Assembly (NCBI GenBank): GCA_020444065.1
Contig: JAHLLQ010000003.1
Span: 692,979-756,978 of the forward strand
Direction of reading: 5' to 3'
From: a bacterium
GTDB lineage: Bacteria; Sumerlaeota; Sumerlaeia; SLMS01; JAHLLQ01
DNA: 64,000 nt
Part shown: piece by piece, positions 45,444-54,745 of the stretch
Position numbering within the stretch: position 1 is the stretch's first letter
How the letters are laid out: each line of letters starts with the position of its first letter
Program-made: the position numbers and the translations under genes
Notes under the pieces: model-generated
Databases searched by the model: none
What the model was told of the DNA's origin: nothing
Seen by the model: only the letters and a program-made list of their open reading frames with translations

Positions 45444-48400
45444 ATGGCCCGAAAGCCGCGAAAATCCGATCCGACGCGCCGCCGCTGGCGCCGCCTGTAC
45501 CATCGGTCGCGCATCTACCTTCCGGTCCTGGTGCTGCTGTTTCTGGCGATGCTGCTGTACCTGCCATTGTCGCCCGGATGGCTGAACGGAATCGTGGAGT
45601 CCAAACTCCGCGAGGCCACCGGTCTGGACGTCACGATCGAGACGACGCGGGTCCGCCTGATCACTGCCGAAGTCCGCCTGATCGGGCTGGAGATCGGCGG
45701 CGACCCCGGGAAGCCCTCCTTCAAGATCGGCGATATTTTCCTGGATGGAGACTTCGGGGAGCTGCTTGCCGGCGGAGAAAACTGGCCGGCCCAAGTCGTC
45801 GTCACCAATCCTTCCGAGATTCGCCTCATCCGGACTGACGATGGGATCGCGATTCGCGGCGATCTGGCGACGCTCATTGAGGAGATCGAGGGCAAGGCAG
45901 ACGGCCCCAAAAAGTCCGGCCGCCGCACGCCGTCGCTGGATCCGCTCGCGCCCCTTCGGCGCCCAACGCCTTCCATTCAGATCCGCAACGCGATCGCCGT
46001 CCTGGACAGCCAGCTTGGCGACCTGCCGCCGCTGAAGCTGGCGATCAACCGCATCTCCGTGCCGAGGCGCGTTGGGAGTTCCGAGGGCTACAATGTCGAA
46101 GTCCGCGGCCTCGCCGTTGCCAACAGCGCAGAGCCATTCCGCGGCAACCTCTCGCTGCTGCCTGTCGAGGAGCAGGGGTCGCTGAAGCTGCAGCTCGACG
46201 GGATCGAAGTTCCGTTCAACGCGCCGGGATTCGGCCGGCTGCGAGCCCGGGCCCGCGACATCGTCGTCATTGTGCAAACCGTGCGTTCCGATCCGTTCAA
46301 GTTCGCCGTCTCGACTGAAGTGGATGCGGGCAGATTCGAGCTGGGCGAAGATCGTCCGCCGGGCGCTCCGTTTGCGGGTACAGAGAGCTGGATTGAGAAG
46401 AACATCAAGCTGACGGCGCGCGGCGCCTACGACTTGCACCAGGAGCGCATCGAGGCGTCTGAGATTCGTCTGGCGGCCGAGGGTGTCGATGTCCGCGCCT
46501 CCGGGATCGTGAAGCCTGAGCCACCGTTCAAAGGCAAAGCTCGCGTAAACGTGCGGCGATTGCCCGCCCCGGCCATTCGTCTCGCCCAGGTCAAGGCCCG
46601 TGAAGCGGGCTTCGAGTTCGACCGTCAGACAAGCGCGACACTGAACGTCGAACTGGCCGCGGAAGGCGAGTTCGCAAAGACCTCCGAACTCGACTTGTCC
46701 GGTTCGGTTCGTCTCTCCGGTTGGGTCGTCTCGCAACCGACCTGGCCGCATCCGATGATTATTCACCAAGCCAATGGCACTGTCGATCGCAGCCAACTGA
46801 ACCTTCCTACGATCGTTGTCTCGATGGGCGATCTGACCGCTCAGGCGAGCGCCCACCTGCCGATTCTTCCGAGCGAGAACAACCACGAAGGGCACATCGA
46901 ATTCCAGGTTCGCGGCGAGCCCGAGCAGGCACTCGCCACGGCGAAACGTTTCGGCATCCTGCCGCGCGAGATCAATTCGCTGACGATGCCGCTGACATTG
47001 GAGGTTGCCGCGGGACTGCGCGTCGACGATCCGCTCTGGACGTGGGATCCGAAGCAGGTGACCAACTCGCTGACCGATCTCGACGGTTCATTGACATGGG
47101 GACGCGGCGCACTCTCCCTTCGCGATCTTCCCGATCAGATTCAAGTCGATTCCGGAGCGATCCGGTTTGGCAAGACGCGCGCGAACCTTTCGCATCTCAA
47201 TGCCTCGTACGGGTCGATCGCCGCCAATGTCGACGTGACGATGGAAGGCGACGAGCCGCTGTGGATGGGGACGCCGCGCTATCAGGTCGCCATGCAGACA
47301 CAGGGACCGATCCCGGAGATCCTGGCGCTGATTCGCCGGCAGGTGGCTCTCCCCCCGGCCGTTCAGGACATCTCGGGCGGAGTTCGAGCGCGCATCGACG
47401 CATCCGGCACCACCGCCGAGCTGACTCGCGTGGACTACCGCGCGGTCATCGATCTGGAGGAGGTCTCCGGCAACATTCAATTCCCGCTCGATCTCGTTCC
47501 GGTCACTAATCTGCAGGCGCACATCGAGGCGACACCCGATTCGGTGATCATTCCGACCTTCTCCGCGCGGGTCGATGGCGATGCCACCGTCGAAGGCAAC
47601 GCCGAGGCGACGACGCGTGCGCTGATTCTGCGGGCACAGGCGGAAGCACCCATTGCCGTCGCGGCGAAGGTGACGCCAAAGGACTTCCGCGATCTCTACG
47701 TCGATGGTCGCGCGTCGGCGACTGCGACCGTGACGTTGTCGGCGCGCGATCCGTTACCGGAGGCGCCTGATCTTACGCGCCAGTGGATCGCAGCCCTCGT
47801 CGGCCCTGAGCCACGCCCCGTCAACATCCTTCCTGATTCTCCCCTGAGGTTACAGATCGACGGTCGCATTCGCCCCGGCGAGAATGCGACGTTCTTCTAT
47901 CGCGACTTCCCGCATGCGGTGACGAACATCCGCGGCGACGTCACGGCCGACGAGACCGGATTCTACCTGCGAAACGTCTTGTCGAAATGGGGCGAGGCGG
48001 AAGACGTGCGCGCCAGCGGCTACGTGAAACTGCCGCACCACAGTCCGCTCACAATCGTCGCCGATGTTTCTGCGCCCGACGTGGACATCAACGATTGGCT
48101 CGAAGGCTGGGGCGATCAGCCCTGGGCCGAGCGCCCGTTCATTCGTCCTCCGCGCGCGCACTCCGGAAATTCCGAGCCCGAACTGGAAGTATTGATCGAG
48201 TGCGCAATCCAATTAGGCCGCACGCAGTTTCTGACTGTTCCTGCCCAGGACGCATCCGCAAACATGCGCTACGAAGCCTGGGACGGGAAGGAGAACCTTC
48301 TCGCTCTCAGTCGCGTTCAGGGAATCATCTACGGCGGCCGCATCACCGGCGATGCAACGCTGAGTTTTCCGTTCGGCGGTCGCCTGCCGATCATGGAGGC

Positions 48401-49103
48401 AACCACCGAGGTGGCCGGCGCGGAGGTGCGCGGATTCCTCGAGGACATCACTGGGGAGTCCGAACGCTTTCACGGAAAGTTTACCGGCGGCGGCAACGTT
48501 CGTGGGGAAATCGGCGACTATGCGACATGGAAGGGCGATGGGACCTTCCGCGTCACCGAGAGCAGCTTCATCGGCGGCCAGGTCTTCACGCGCCTTTCCC
48601 GCTCATTGAAACTCGGGCGCGAAGACATCGCGCAGGATACCAGCTTCTCCGGCTCCGTGATCATCTCAGATTTGCAGGCGCGTTTCCCGGATCTGCGAAT
48701 CGAGAGCGATGCCATTCGCATGATCGCGGACGGTATGGTGGACTTCAGCGGCAACCTCGATTTCCTGATCACGGTGGATGTAATCTCGAACCGGCTGCAG
48801 GATACCCCGATCCTGGGTTCTCTGAGCAATTTCCTCAGTAAGATCACCGATTTCCTGATCAGCTTGCGACTCCAGGGAACCGTCCAGGATCCCGTCGTCA
48901 CGACGGCGCCGCTTCAACTCGACCGCGCGGGCTTCTTCCAGGAAGAAGGCAGCAAGGCCGTGCGGTCCGCGCGAGAAGCGATGGAGGCTGGCGAGGGCGT
49001 GCTCGGACGCGGATTGCGGTTCGCCACGAAGCCGTCGACGGCTCCGGCACCGACGCCGACACCGGCGCCTGACTCATCCAATTCCAGCGGTGGTTCTCGA
49101 TAA
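45444..49103 (+). CDS. AsmA-like / YhdP-type envelope protein
   Basis: 1219 residues. A basic N-terminus and one membrane anchor (about 25-45, LPVLVLLFLAMLLYLPLSPGWL) are followed by LNGIVESKLREATGLDVTIETTRVRLITAEVRLIGLEIGG, the usual AsmA entry. A very long beta-rich periplasmic region follows. The C-terminal 250 residues carry an AsmA-C-like segment (GGGNVRGEIGDYATWKGDGTFRVTESSFIGGQVF and LRIESDAIRMIADGMVDFSGNLDFLITVDVI). The end is an Ala/Pro/Thr tail. AsmA/TamB-clan proteins form hydrophobic bridges that help move phospholipids to the outer membrane. This supports a two-membrane envelope. Confidence 0.82.
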   Translation: MARKPRKSDPTRRRWRRLYHRSRIYLPVLVLLFLAMLLYLPLSPGWLNGIVESKLREATGLDVTIETTRVRLITAEVRLIGLEIGGDPGKPSFKIGDIFLDGDFGELLAGGENWPAQVVVTNPSEIRLIRTDDGIAIRGDLATLIEEIEGKADGPKKSGRRTPSLDPLAPLRRPTPSIQIRNAIAVLDSQLGDLPPLKLAINRISVPRRVGSSEGYNVEVRGLAVANSAEPFRGNLSLLPVEEQGSLKLQLDGIEVPFNAPGFGRLRARARDIVVIVQTVRSDPFKFAVSTEVDAGRFELGEDRPPGAPFAGTESWIEKNIKLTARGAYDLHQERIEASEIRLAAEGVDVRASGIVKPEPPFKGKARVNVRRLPAPAIRLAQVKAREAGFEFDRQTSATLNVELAAEGEFAKTSELDLSGSVRLSGWVVSQPTWPHPMIIHQANGTVDRSQLNLPTIVVSMGDLTAQASAHLPILPSENNHEGHIEFQVRGEPEQALATAKRFGILPREINSLTMPLTLEVAAGLRVDDPLWTWDPKQVTNSLTDLDGSLTWGRGALSLRDLPDQIQVDSGAIRFGKTRANLSHLNASYGSIAANVDVTMEGDEPLWMGTPRYQVAMQTQGPIPEILALIRRQVALPPAVQDISGGVRARIDASGTTAELTRVDYRAVIDLEEVSGNIQFPLDLVPVTNLQAHIEATPDSVIIPTFSARVDGDATVEGNAEATTRALILRAQAEAPIAVAAKVTPKDFRDLYVDGRASATATVTLSARDPLPEAPDLTRQWIAALVGPEPRPVNILPDSPLRLQIDGRIRPGENATFFYRDFPHAVTNIRGDVTADETGFYLRNVLSKWGEAEDVRASGYVKLPHHSPLTIVADVSAPDVDINDWLEGWGDQPWAERPFIRPPRAHSGNSEPELEVLIECAIQLGRTQFLTVPAQDASANMRYEAWDGKENLLALSRVQGIIYGGRITGDATLSFPFGGRLPIMEATTEVAGAEVRGFLEDITGESERFHGKFTGGGNVRGEIGDYATWKGDGTFRVTESSFIGGQVFTRLSRSLKLGREDIAQDTSFSGSVIISDLQARFPDLRIESDAIRMIADGMVDFSGNLDFLITVDVISNRLQDTPILGSLSNFLSKITDFLISLRLQGTVQDPVVTTAPLQLDRAGFFQEEGSKAVRSAREAMEAGEGVLGRGLRFATKPSTAPAPTPTPAPDSSNSSGGSR

Positions 49104-49121
49104 GGCATGAGGGGGAGAGCA

Positions 49122-50591
49122 GTGAATTCGCGCACCGCAATCGTGCGAGCCGTTTCCGCATTGGCAATCGCCGCTGCGCTCCTCATTGCCTGCGCGGAGC
49201 GCCCCCCGGAGAAACCGGCCGCTCCGACGTTTGCCGGCGCGACGGTTGAGGAATGGCGGGATCGTCTCTCCGGGCCGGACGCGGCAGTGGCCGCCGAGAA
49301 ACTTCGAACGCCGGATGCCGTTCCGGTTCTTGTTGCCGCGGGATTGAGAGCCGATCCAGAGGTCGCCATGGAGACCGAGCGCATTATTCTCGCACTCGGC
49401 GAGCCCGCGGCGCAGCCTCTTGCAAAGGAAGCGGCTTCCACCGATCACAATCGATCGGCCCGTGCCATCTATCTTCTCAGTCGAATGGGAGACTCGGCAT
49501 GTGGGGCTGTTCCGCAACTTGTTGAGTTGATTCGCCGCGGACATCAACAGAGCAAGAAGCCTATCGCCGTCAACCCAGAGCCCGCCTTGACCGACATCGG
49601 CCCGTGCGCTGCGCCGGATCTGGTCCCATTGCTCGCTGATGAGGAACTTCGCGAATCGGCCATCGACGTGCTCGAGCATTACGGCGTTCAGGCCGTTCCC
49701 GCGCTTCTCGCGATCGGGGAATTCGCCGACGAGGAACATCGCGATGTTGTTCGTGGCCTCGAATCGTCTCTCAGGATGGAGTTGCGACTGCCCGATCTTC
49801 GGACAGCCGCTGCGATCCGTGTTGAGGGCATCGATCCGGAGCACGATGTTCTTCGAGGGATCGTGGAGGATGAGGACGACCTGGAGTTGTTGGGGATTGA
49901 GGACATGCCGGCAACATCGGCTGTCACGCGATTGCGGAATCACCTGGCCTCCAGCGATCCGGTTCGGCGACGCCTCGCGGCCCGCACGCTTGCGAAGTTC
50001 GGTCCCCTTGCCCAGCCGGCGCTTCCAGAACTGGAATCCTTGTTGGATACCGACGATATGCACCTGCGGTGGGCTGTCATCTCTGCACTGGGAGAGATCG
50101 GCGAGCCGGCGGCGGACACCGCTCCACGCCTCGCCGAGCTTTACGATCAATCGACCAACATCGAAAGCCGACGCCGCACGGCATGGGCGCTGGGGCGGAT
50201 CGGTTGGGCATCCCGCGATGCAGTGGGGGATCTGGGCGAAACCGCATTGGACACCAGTGCCAGTACACCGCTCCGCATTGACACAATCTTCGCCCTCGCA
50301 CGCATCGATCCCGGCGGACAGCAGGATCTCCTGGCCAGCCTGCTTTCAGATACGCGCTGGCCCATCCGCCGAACCGCCGCGGAGGCGCTCGTTATCACCG
50401 GTCCCATCGCGATCGGCACATTGCAGCATTCCCTCGAGTCGGACGACCCACGGACTCGCCGGATGGCGGCCATTGGGCTGCTGAAGCTCGGAACGAAATA
50501 CCCGTTTGCGCAGGACGTGCTCGCTCAGTCGGCGCCGGACGACGATGAGTTCGTCGCCTGGGCGCAGAGCATCGCTCTTCAGACAGACTGA
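49122..50591 (+). CDS. HEAT-repeat lipoprotein
   Basis: 489 residues from GTG 49122, preceded by GGGGGAG; an ATG at 49107 overlaps that site. The signal peptide ends LLIAC with Cys24 as the lipid site. The mature protein is built of HEAT/PBS-type helical repeats (ARTLAKFGPLAQPALPELESLL, RWAVISALGEIGEPAADTAPRLAELY, RRTAWALGRIGWASRDAVGDLG, RRTAAEALVITGPIAIGTLQHSL). These give a protein-interaction solenoid at a membrane. It lies 18 nt after the AsmA-like gene and is probably co-transcribed, so an envelope scaffolding role is inferred. Confidence 0.82.
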   Translation: MNSRTAIVRAVSALAIAAALLIACAERPPEKPAAPTFAGATVEEWRDRLSGPDAAVAAEKLRTPDAVPVLVAAGLRADPEVAMETERIILALGEPAAQPLAKEAASTDHNRSARAIYLLSRMGDSACGAVPQLVELIRRGHQQSKKPIAVNPEPALTDIGPCAAPDLVPLLADEELRESAIDVLEHYGVQAVPALLAIGEFADEEHRDVVRGLESSLRMELRLPDLRTAAAIRVEGIDPEHDVLRGIVEDEDDLELLGIEDMPATSAVTRLRNHLASSDPVRRRLAARTLAKFGPLAQPALPELESLLDTDDMHLRWAVISALGEIGEPAADTAPRLAELYDQSTNIESRRRTAWALGRIGWASRDAVGDLGETALDTSASTPLRIDTIFALARIDPGGQQDLLASLLSDTRWPIRRTAAEALVITGPIAIGTLQHSLESDDPRTRRMAAIGLLKLGTKYPFAQDVLAQSAPDDDEFVAWAQSIALQTD

Positions 50592-50630
50592 GCAGTCAGG
50601 TTGATTGGAAACTGATTCGCGGGACGGCTC

Positions 50631-51032
50631 TCAGGCTCCGTCGCCTTGCGAAGCCGGTGCCGGCTGTCCCGTGGCGCGCTCGACCACGCTCAGCAGGTCG
50701 GGGATCTTAAACGGTTTGGTCAAATACTCGAAGGCGCCTTCCCGCATGACCTCCAGGTACTGATCCAACTCGCCGAAGGCGGTGATCATGACCACCTGCA
50801 GACTCGGGCGCAGAGTTCGCACTTCCTTCAGGACTTGAATGCCGTCCTTCTCGGGCATGCGAATATCGGAAAGCAGGAGATCGAAGTCGGCGGCCTCGCG
50901 CAGGATGTCCACGGCTTCCTGGCCATGCGCGGCGGTCGTCACATCGTACCCCTCGCGCGTCAGAACCTTGCGGAGGAGCGAGCGCATCTCCCGATCATCT
51001 TCAGCGATCAGCAGTTTGACGTTCCCAGACAT
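50631..51032 (-). CDS. Stand-alone receiver-domain response regulator
   Basis: 133 residues, a single CheY-like receiver. The acidic pocket is in LLIAEDDREM, the phosphoacceptor Asp in LLSDIRMPEKDG, the switch Thr in VVMITAFGE and the conserved Lys in YLTKPFK. No output domain follows, only a short PAPASQGDGA tail. It acts by protein contact, or passes phosphate in a relay. No kinase gene is adjacent. Confidence 0.9.
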   Translation of the reverse strand: MSGNVKLLIAEDDREMRSLLRKVLTREGYDVTTAAHGQEAVDILREAADFDLLLSDIRMPEKDGIQVLKEVRTLRPSLQVVMITAFGELDQYLEVMREGAFEYLTKPFKIPDLLSVVERATGQPAPASQGDGA

Positions 51033-51151
51033 TGTACCGACTCCCTGGCCGAAGCCTCTCCCGCCGCCTCCGGTCCGGACGCGTGCGGGGTTGAGAAGAG
51101 TTCCCGGCGGAACGGCCTTCGAGGGATGTCCTCGGGGCCGCCACTCTCAAA

Positions 51152-51343
51152 CTACAGCGTCTCTTCGACAACCTTTTCGAAGTGCGGCATCAACTTGGCC
51201 GCTTCCTCTTCCGTACAGCGATACTTCTCGCCGTCCTGGAAGTGAATCGTCGTGTGGCTGCCGATGTCTCCTTCATACACCTCGATGCGGGTCACCGCGT
51301 TGAGGTTGATAATCTGCGATGAAGAGATTCGAACGAAATTCAT
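51152..51343 (-). CDS. 63-residue protein of unknown function
   Basis: MNFVRISSSQIINLNAVTRI and TTIHFQDGEKYRCTEEEAAKLM suggest a small beta-rich domain with a final helix. The opening strand pattern recalls short proteins found beside regulators and, more weakly, LytTR DNA-binding domains. The length excludes a full LytTR domain. It lies between a receiver protein and an Rrf2 regulator on the same strand. Regularity of the sequence supports a real gene. Confidence 0.55.
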   Translation of the reverse strand: MNFVRISSSQIINLNAVTRIEVYEGDIGSHTTIHFQDGEKYRCTEEEAAKLMPHFEKVVEETL

Positions 51344-51522
51344 CAGTGCTCATCCCTCTTGGCGCGTCGCGCCGGTCAGACTCATTCCGATCTGAACCTA
51401 GCGCATAAGCTGTCCAGTGTCTACGGGTTTCGGCCTCTATTAGCACCCAGGAAAAGCGCCCCGTCGCAACGGATGCAACGAAATTCGGGGACGCTGATTC
51501 TGGAGCGCTTCAATTCTTGGAA

Positions 51523-51993
51523 TCAGGGCTGGGGAGCTTCTTCCGCCAGGAAGACCATACGGCAGTCTTCATTCCCGGCCAGCGCCCCCGTGGGAAGCGG
51601 GCACTCCGAAAGGTGCTTCAGCGTCCAGCGCCTCAGGGCCTCGACCGTCGCCTGGCGGACATCCCACATCGCCCGGTGGTAGGCGCACACGGGGCCGGCC
51701 AGTTCATCCCCGATCGACTTGCAGTACGCGCCGATCAACAATCCCTGACAGGCCTCCACAACCATCAGCAGGTTGATCTTCTCCGGCGGCACCGCCAGCG
51801 TCATCCCGCCCTGCGGGCCACGCTGCGAGGTCAGGATGCCGGCCTTGACAAGCTGCCCCATCGTCTTTCCCAGGTACGATGGCGAACAGCCCATCTTCTC
51901 CGCGATCTCGTGGGGCGTGATCGGCCCCTGTTGGCCGTGCAAGGCCAGGAACACCAGCGCCTTGATGGCGATTTCGGATGTCCGAGTGATCAT
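51523..51993 (-). CDS. Rrf2-family transcriptional regulator
   Basis: 156 residues. The N-terminal winged helix has the family pattern TSEIAIKALVFLALHG, HEIAEKMGCSPSYLGKTMGQLVKAGILTSQRGPQGGMTLA. The dimer helix follows. IscR-type members bind a cluster with three spaced Cys. Here Cys91 and Cys103 are in place but the middle Cys is absent (CKSIGDELAGPVC), and other Cys lie at 82, 131 and 144. Cluster binding is therefore possible but not standard. It may sense redox, nitric oxide or iron. GAGAGGGAG lies upstream of the ATG. Confidence 0.9.
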   Translation of the reverse strand: MITRTSEIAIKALVFLALHGQQGPITPHEIAEKMGCSPSYLGKTMGQLVKAGILTSQRGPQGGMTLAVPPEKINLLMVVEACQGLLIGAYCKSIGDELAGPVCAYHRAMWDVRQATVEALRRWTLKHLSECPLPTGALAGNEDCRMVFLAEEAPQP

Positions 51994-52035
51994 CTCTTAA
52001 GAACTCCCTCTCCATTGTAATCCGCAATTTGAGAT

Positions 52036-52064
52036 ATTGGATATCCTGTTTTGCCGTTTGTCAA
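52036..52064 (-). promoter_or_regulatory. Promoter of the Rrf2 gene with an 8-bp palindrome
   Basis: Minus strand TTGACA (52059-52064), 17 nt, TCCAAT (52036-52041). The palindrome GGATATCC (52039-52046) overlaps the -10 element and spacer, a possible autoregulatory operator. The leader to the start codon is about 40 nt. Confidence 0.45.
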
Positions 52065-52127
52065 GAGCCACTATATGCCATTTGCGGAAAGTCGTTTGTA
52101 CTTCGGAATCCCTTCGACCAAAGAAGA

Positions 52128-52151
52128 AGCCCCGGGATCGCTCCCGGGGCT
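52128..52151 (-). terminator. Intrinsic terminator after the SDR gene
   Basis: A 10-bp stem AGCCCCGGGA (52128-52137) with TCCCGGGGCT (52142-52151) and a four-base loop. TCTTCTTTGG follows on the minus strand. Confidence 0.85.
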
Positions 52152-52180
52152 CTGCAGATGAATGGTTCTTGTGGTTAGAC

Positions 52181-52966
52181 TTAGAAGTCTTCCCGGTCCA
52201 TCCAGTCCTTGGACTGGGCATCGAACTTCTCGCCCGTCACGCCGCGGCTGGCGTCGCTTGCCAAATACACGAAGACGTTCGTGATATCCGCCGGAGCAGG
52301 CAACGTGTTCGGGTCCTCACCCGGCTTGGCCGCGGCACGCATCTGCGTCCGGGTCGCTCCGGGATTCACGCTGTTCACGCGAATGCGATGGGGCTTCATT
52401 TCATCGGCCAGAACCTCGGTCAGGCCCTCGACGGCGAACTTGGAGACGGCATACGCACCCCAGTTCGCCCGTCCTTTGCGCCCGACGCCGGAGGATAGGT
52501 TGATGATCGAGCCGGATTCCTGCGGCACCATCTTGCCCAGGGTCTGCTTTGTCACCCAGAACGTGCCGTTCAGATTGATGTCGATAACCTCGGCCCAATC
52601 GGCATCCGGGTATTCCATGATCGTTTCGCGAGGGCCCAGCACGCCGGCGTTGTTGATCAGCACATCGATCTTGCCGTAGGTGCGGTGGACGGAATCGACG
52701 AGCTTGGTCGCCGCATCCTGGTCCGCCAAGTCGACTTTCACGGCTAGGCAATGCGCGCCCAGGGATTCGACCTCGGCAGCCACGGCCTTCAGGTCGGTCT
52801 TGTTGCGGGCGCAGATCGCCAGGCGGGCGCCTTCCGCGGCACAGGCGTGAGCCAGCGCGCGACCGATGCCTCGACTGGCGCCCGTAATCAGGACCACCTT
52901 GCCGTCCAGCCGGTTCTTCGGCTCCGCCGCCCGGCTCTTGCTCTCTCCCGTCGTTTCGTTGCTCAT
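52181..52966 (-). CDS. Short-chain dehydrogenase/reductase
   Basis: 261 residues, classical SDR. After a polar 20-residue head come the cofactor motif TGASRGIG (28-35), the structural motif NNAGVLG, the active-site Ser in INLSSGVG and AYAVSK. VNSVNPGATRT follows the catalytic site. Arg and Lys after the first glycines suggest NADP preference. Substrate unknown. The thiol peroxidase gene lies 33 nt upstream on the same strand, and the terminator at 52128-52151 closes the unit. Confidence 0.9.
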   Translation of the reverse strand: MSNETTGESKSRAAEPKNRLDGKVVLITGASRGIGRALAHACAAEGARLAICARNKTDLKAVAAEVESLGAHCLAVKVDLADQDAATKLVDSVHRTYGKIDVLINNAGVLGPRETIMEYPDADWAEVIDINLNGTFWVTKQTLGKMVPQESGSIINLSSGVGRKGRANWGAYAVSKFAVEGLTEVLADEMKPHRIRVNSVNPGATRTQMRAAAKPGEDPNTLPAPADITNVFVYLASDASRGVTGEKFDAQSKDWMDREDF

Positions 52967-52999
52967 GCTCTCATAACTCCTTGGGATTCAGGCTCTTAT

Positions 53000-53503
53000 T
53001 CAGCCCTTCGCGGCGGCCAAGGCGGCCTCGTAGTTCGGATGTTCGGTCACTTCGCCAACGTATTCCACGTGCTTCAAGGTGCCATCGGCGGCAACCACAA
53101 AGACCGCGCGCGAGTTCACGCCCAGTTCCTTGATCTTCAGGCCGTAGCGCGCACCAAAGTCGTGGTGCATGTAGTCGGACAGCATGACGAGATTCTCGAC
53201 GCCAGCGGCGCCGCACCAGCGCGCCTGGGCGGGCGGCAGGTCACAGGAGACCGTGATAATCACCACGTCGTCGCCCAGCTTCGAGGCTTCGTCGTTGAAA
53301 CGGCGCGTCTGCATGTCGCAAACGCCGGTGTCGATCGATGGAATGGACGAAATAATGGCAGTCTTGCCGGCAGCCAGAGCGCTCAGGCTGACGTCCTCCG
53401 CCAGGCTCTTGCGTGCGGTGAAATCCGGTGCTTTCTCGCCCAACTTCACCTCTGTGCCCTCGAGGTGCAGCGGATTTCCTTTGAAATTGACAGTATCAGG
53501 CAT
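53000..53503 (-). CDS. tpx: Thiol peroxidase
   Basis: 167 residues, the normal Tpx length. The catalytic signature SIPSIDTGVCDMQTRRFN places the peroxidatic Cys at 62, and ARWCGAAG gives the resolving Cys at 97. An atypical two-Cys peroxiredoxin reducing hydrogen and alkyl peroxides with thioredoxin. It is upstream of the SDR gene in the same direction, suggesting an oxidative-stress unit. A 7-bp dyad lies in the divergent promoter region. Confidence 0.96.
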   Translation of the reverse strand: MPDTVNFKGNPLHLEGTEVKLGEKAPDFTARKSLAEDVSLSALAAGKTAIISSIPSIDTGVCDMQTRRFNDEASKLGDDVVIITVSCDLPPAQARWCGAAGVENLVMLSDYMHHDFGARYGLKIKELGVNSRAVFVVAADGTLKHVEYVGEVTEHPNYEAALAAAKG

Positions 53504-53607
53504 GTTTCAAACTCCAGGAGTAGAAGATTCCTCCCCGGCGGTGAGCGAAGAAAACCGCCCCGGCCAGGTTTCAGTCAGTCCGTGCTTGGAACATGCCAAA
53601 CTAAAGG

Positions 53608-53634
53608 CGTGCCAATTTCGTCTTAAATGGCACG
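53608..53634. promoter_or_regulatory. CGTGCCA-N13-TGGCACG dyad in the tpx divergent region
   Basis: Perfect 7-bp inverted arms at 53608-53614 and 53628-53634, with centres about two helical turns apart. They lie about 105 nt upstream of tpx and 130 nt upstream of the divergent gene. A regulator site is inferred. Confidence 0.35.
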
Positions 53635-53763
53635 ATAACGTCAAGTCGATCAAGCTGCACGAGCCTCGAATAACCAAAGATCGAGCGTACCTCAATTCAC
53701 GAAGCAGTTTCCGATTGCCCCGAGAGATGAACCGGTGAAAAACCGACCAGTGAGGAGACTGCT

Positions 53764-54735
53764 ATGAGGAAGAGCGCACTTCATGTTGCCCGGTGCCTGT
53801 CTGCCGCGATCCTGGCTGTCTGCACATTGGCCTCCGTATCTTCATCTCAGGATCCCCCGCAGGCAGCTCGATCTCCACTGATGGCCAGAATCCAAGCCCA
53901 GATTGACGAGCTTGATGGCGAATCGACACAGGAGAGCCTCGAAAATCTCTCCGATGTGAACATGTTCTTCTGGCCGGGAGCCGGTGTGGACATGGGGGGC
54001 ATTTCACCTACCCAGTACATTCCAGTTCCCTCCGACGAAAACGATTGGACCTTAGCGACCATCTACAGCAACCGACGGTTCTGCAAGCTCCTCCATGAAA
54101 TGGCGGAACTGCCCAAATCCGAGGCGGCCGCCGCGATCAACGCCGAATTGGAGACCGCGCTCCAGTCATACCGCGAACTGGAGCGGCGGGAGATAGAAGG
54201 CATTCAGCGCTCTTATGTGGAGAATCCGGATCGTGAGCCACTGCCGATCGGCTTTGTGATCGAGCAGCACGAGGGCGAAGATCCACCCATCCTCGGGTAT
54301 CGATACAAGATTCTATCGTTGGTTCTCTTGGCGGGAAGTCTGGAACTGGACGAATGCCTGCCATCAATCGAAGTGATCGTCCAAGAGGCGAAACGGCAGC
54401 GGGACGGACTCTACGAGTCCTCTTTACCGCCGATTGTCCGATACCAGTTTCTGAAAGCGGGAAGTCTCTACAGCCGGGAGATTCTGGCGACGGGCGTCTT
54501 GCGCTCGACTTGCAGTTCCGCCGAATTCGGGAAGCTGCTCGAGGCATCCGGACTTGCATTATGCGCCACGGAATTGCCGCCCTACAATGCGGCGCTCACC
54601 CGTTTCGATCTGCCAGTAAGATCGGGACCTTTGTCTGCCGACTTCACCGGAGGCAGCAAAGGAATCGCCTGCGCGTCGGCCATGGATGATGATCAGTTTG
54701 AGGCGTTGTTGAAGTTTGGAATGACATCGCCCTGA
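53764..54735 (+). CDS. Secreted protein of unknown function
   Basis: 323 residues; GAGGAG precedes the ATG. A signal peptide (MRKSALHVARCLSAAILAVCTLASVSSSQ) is followed by a soluble, mainly helical protein. It has an acidic stretch (AQIDELDGESTQESLENLSD) and helices such as EAAAAINAELETALQSYRELERREIEGIQRSY. There are five Cys residues in the mature part. No known domain recognised. It is convergent with the Dus gene, 10 nt away. Confidence 0.6.
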   Translation: MRKSALHVARCLSAAILAVCTLASVSSSQDPPQAARSPLMARIQAQIDELDGESTQESLENLSDVNMFFWPGAGVDMGGISPTQYIPVPSDENDWTLATIYSNRRFCKLLHEMAELPKSEAAAAINAELETALQSYRELERREIEGIQRSYVENPDREPLPIGFVIEQHEGEDPPILGYRYKILSLVLLAGSLELDECLPSIEVIVQEAKRQRDGLYESSLPPIVRYQFLKAGSLYSREILATGVLRSTCSSAEFGKLLEASGLALCATELPPYNAALTRFDLPVRSGPLSADFTGGSKGIACASAMDDDQFEALLKFGMTSP

Positions 54736-54745
54736 GAAGCAGACA

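Noticed and set aside
53608-53650. TGGCACG resembling the -24 element of a sigma-54 promoter
   Set aside because: The required GC at -12 is missing on both strands, and the sequence is better explained as a dyad.
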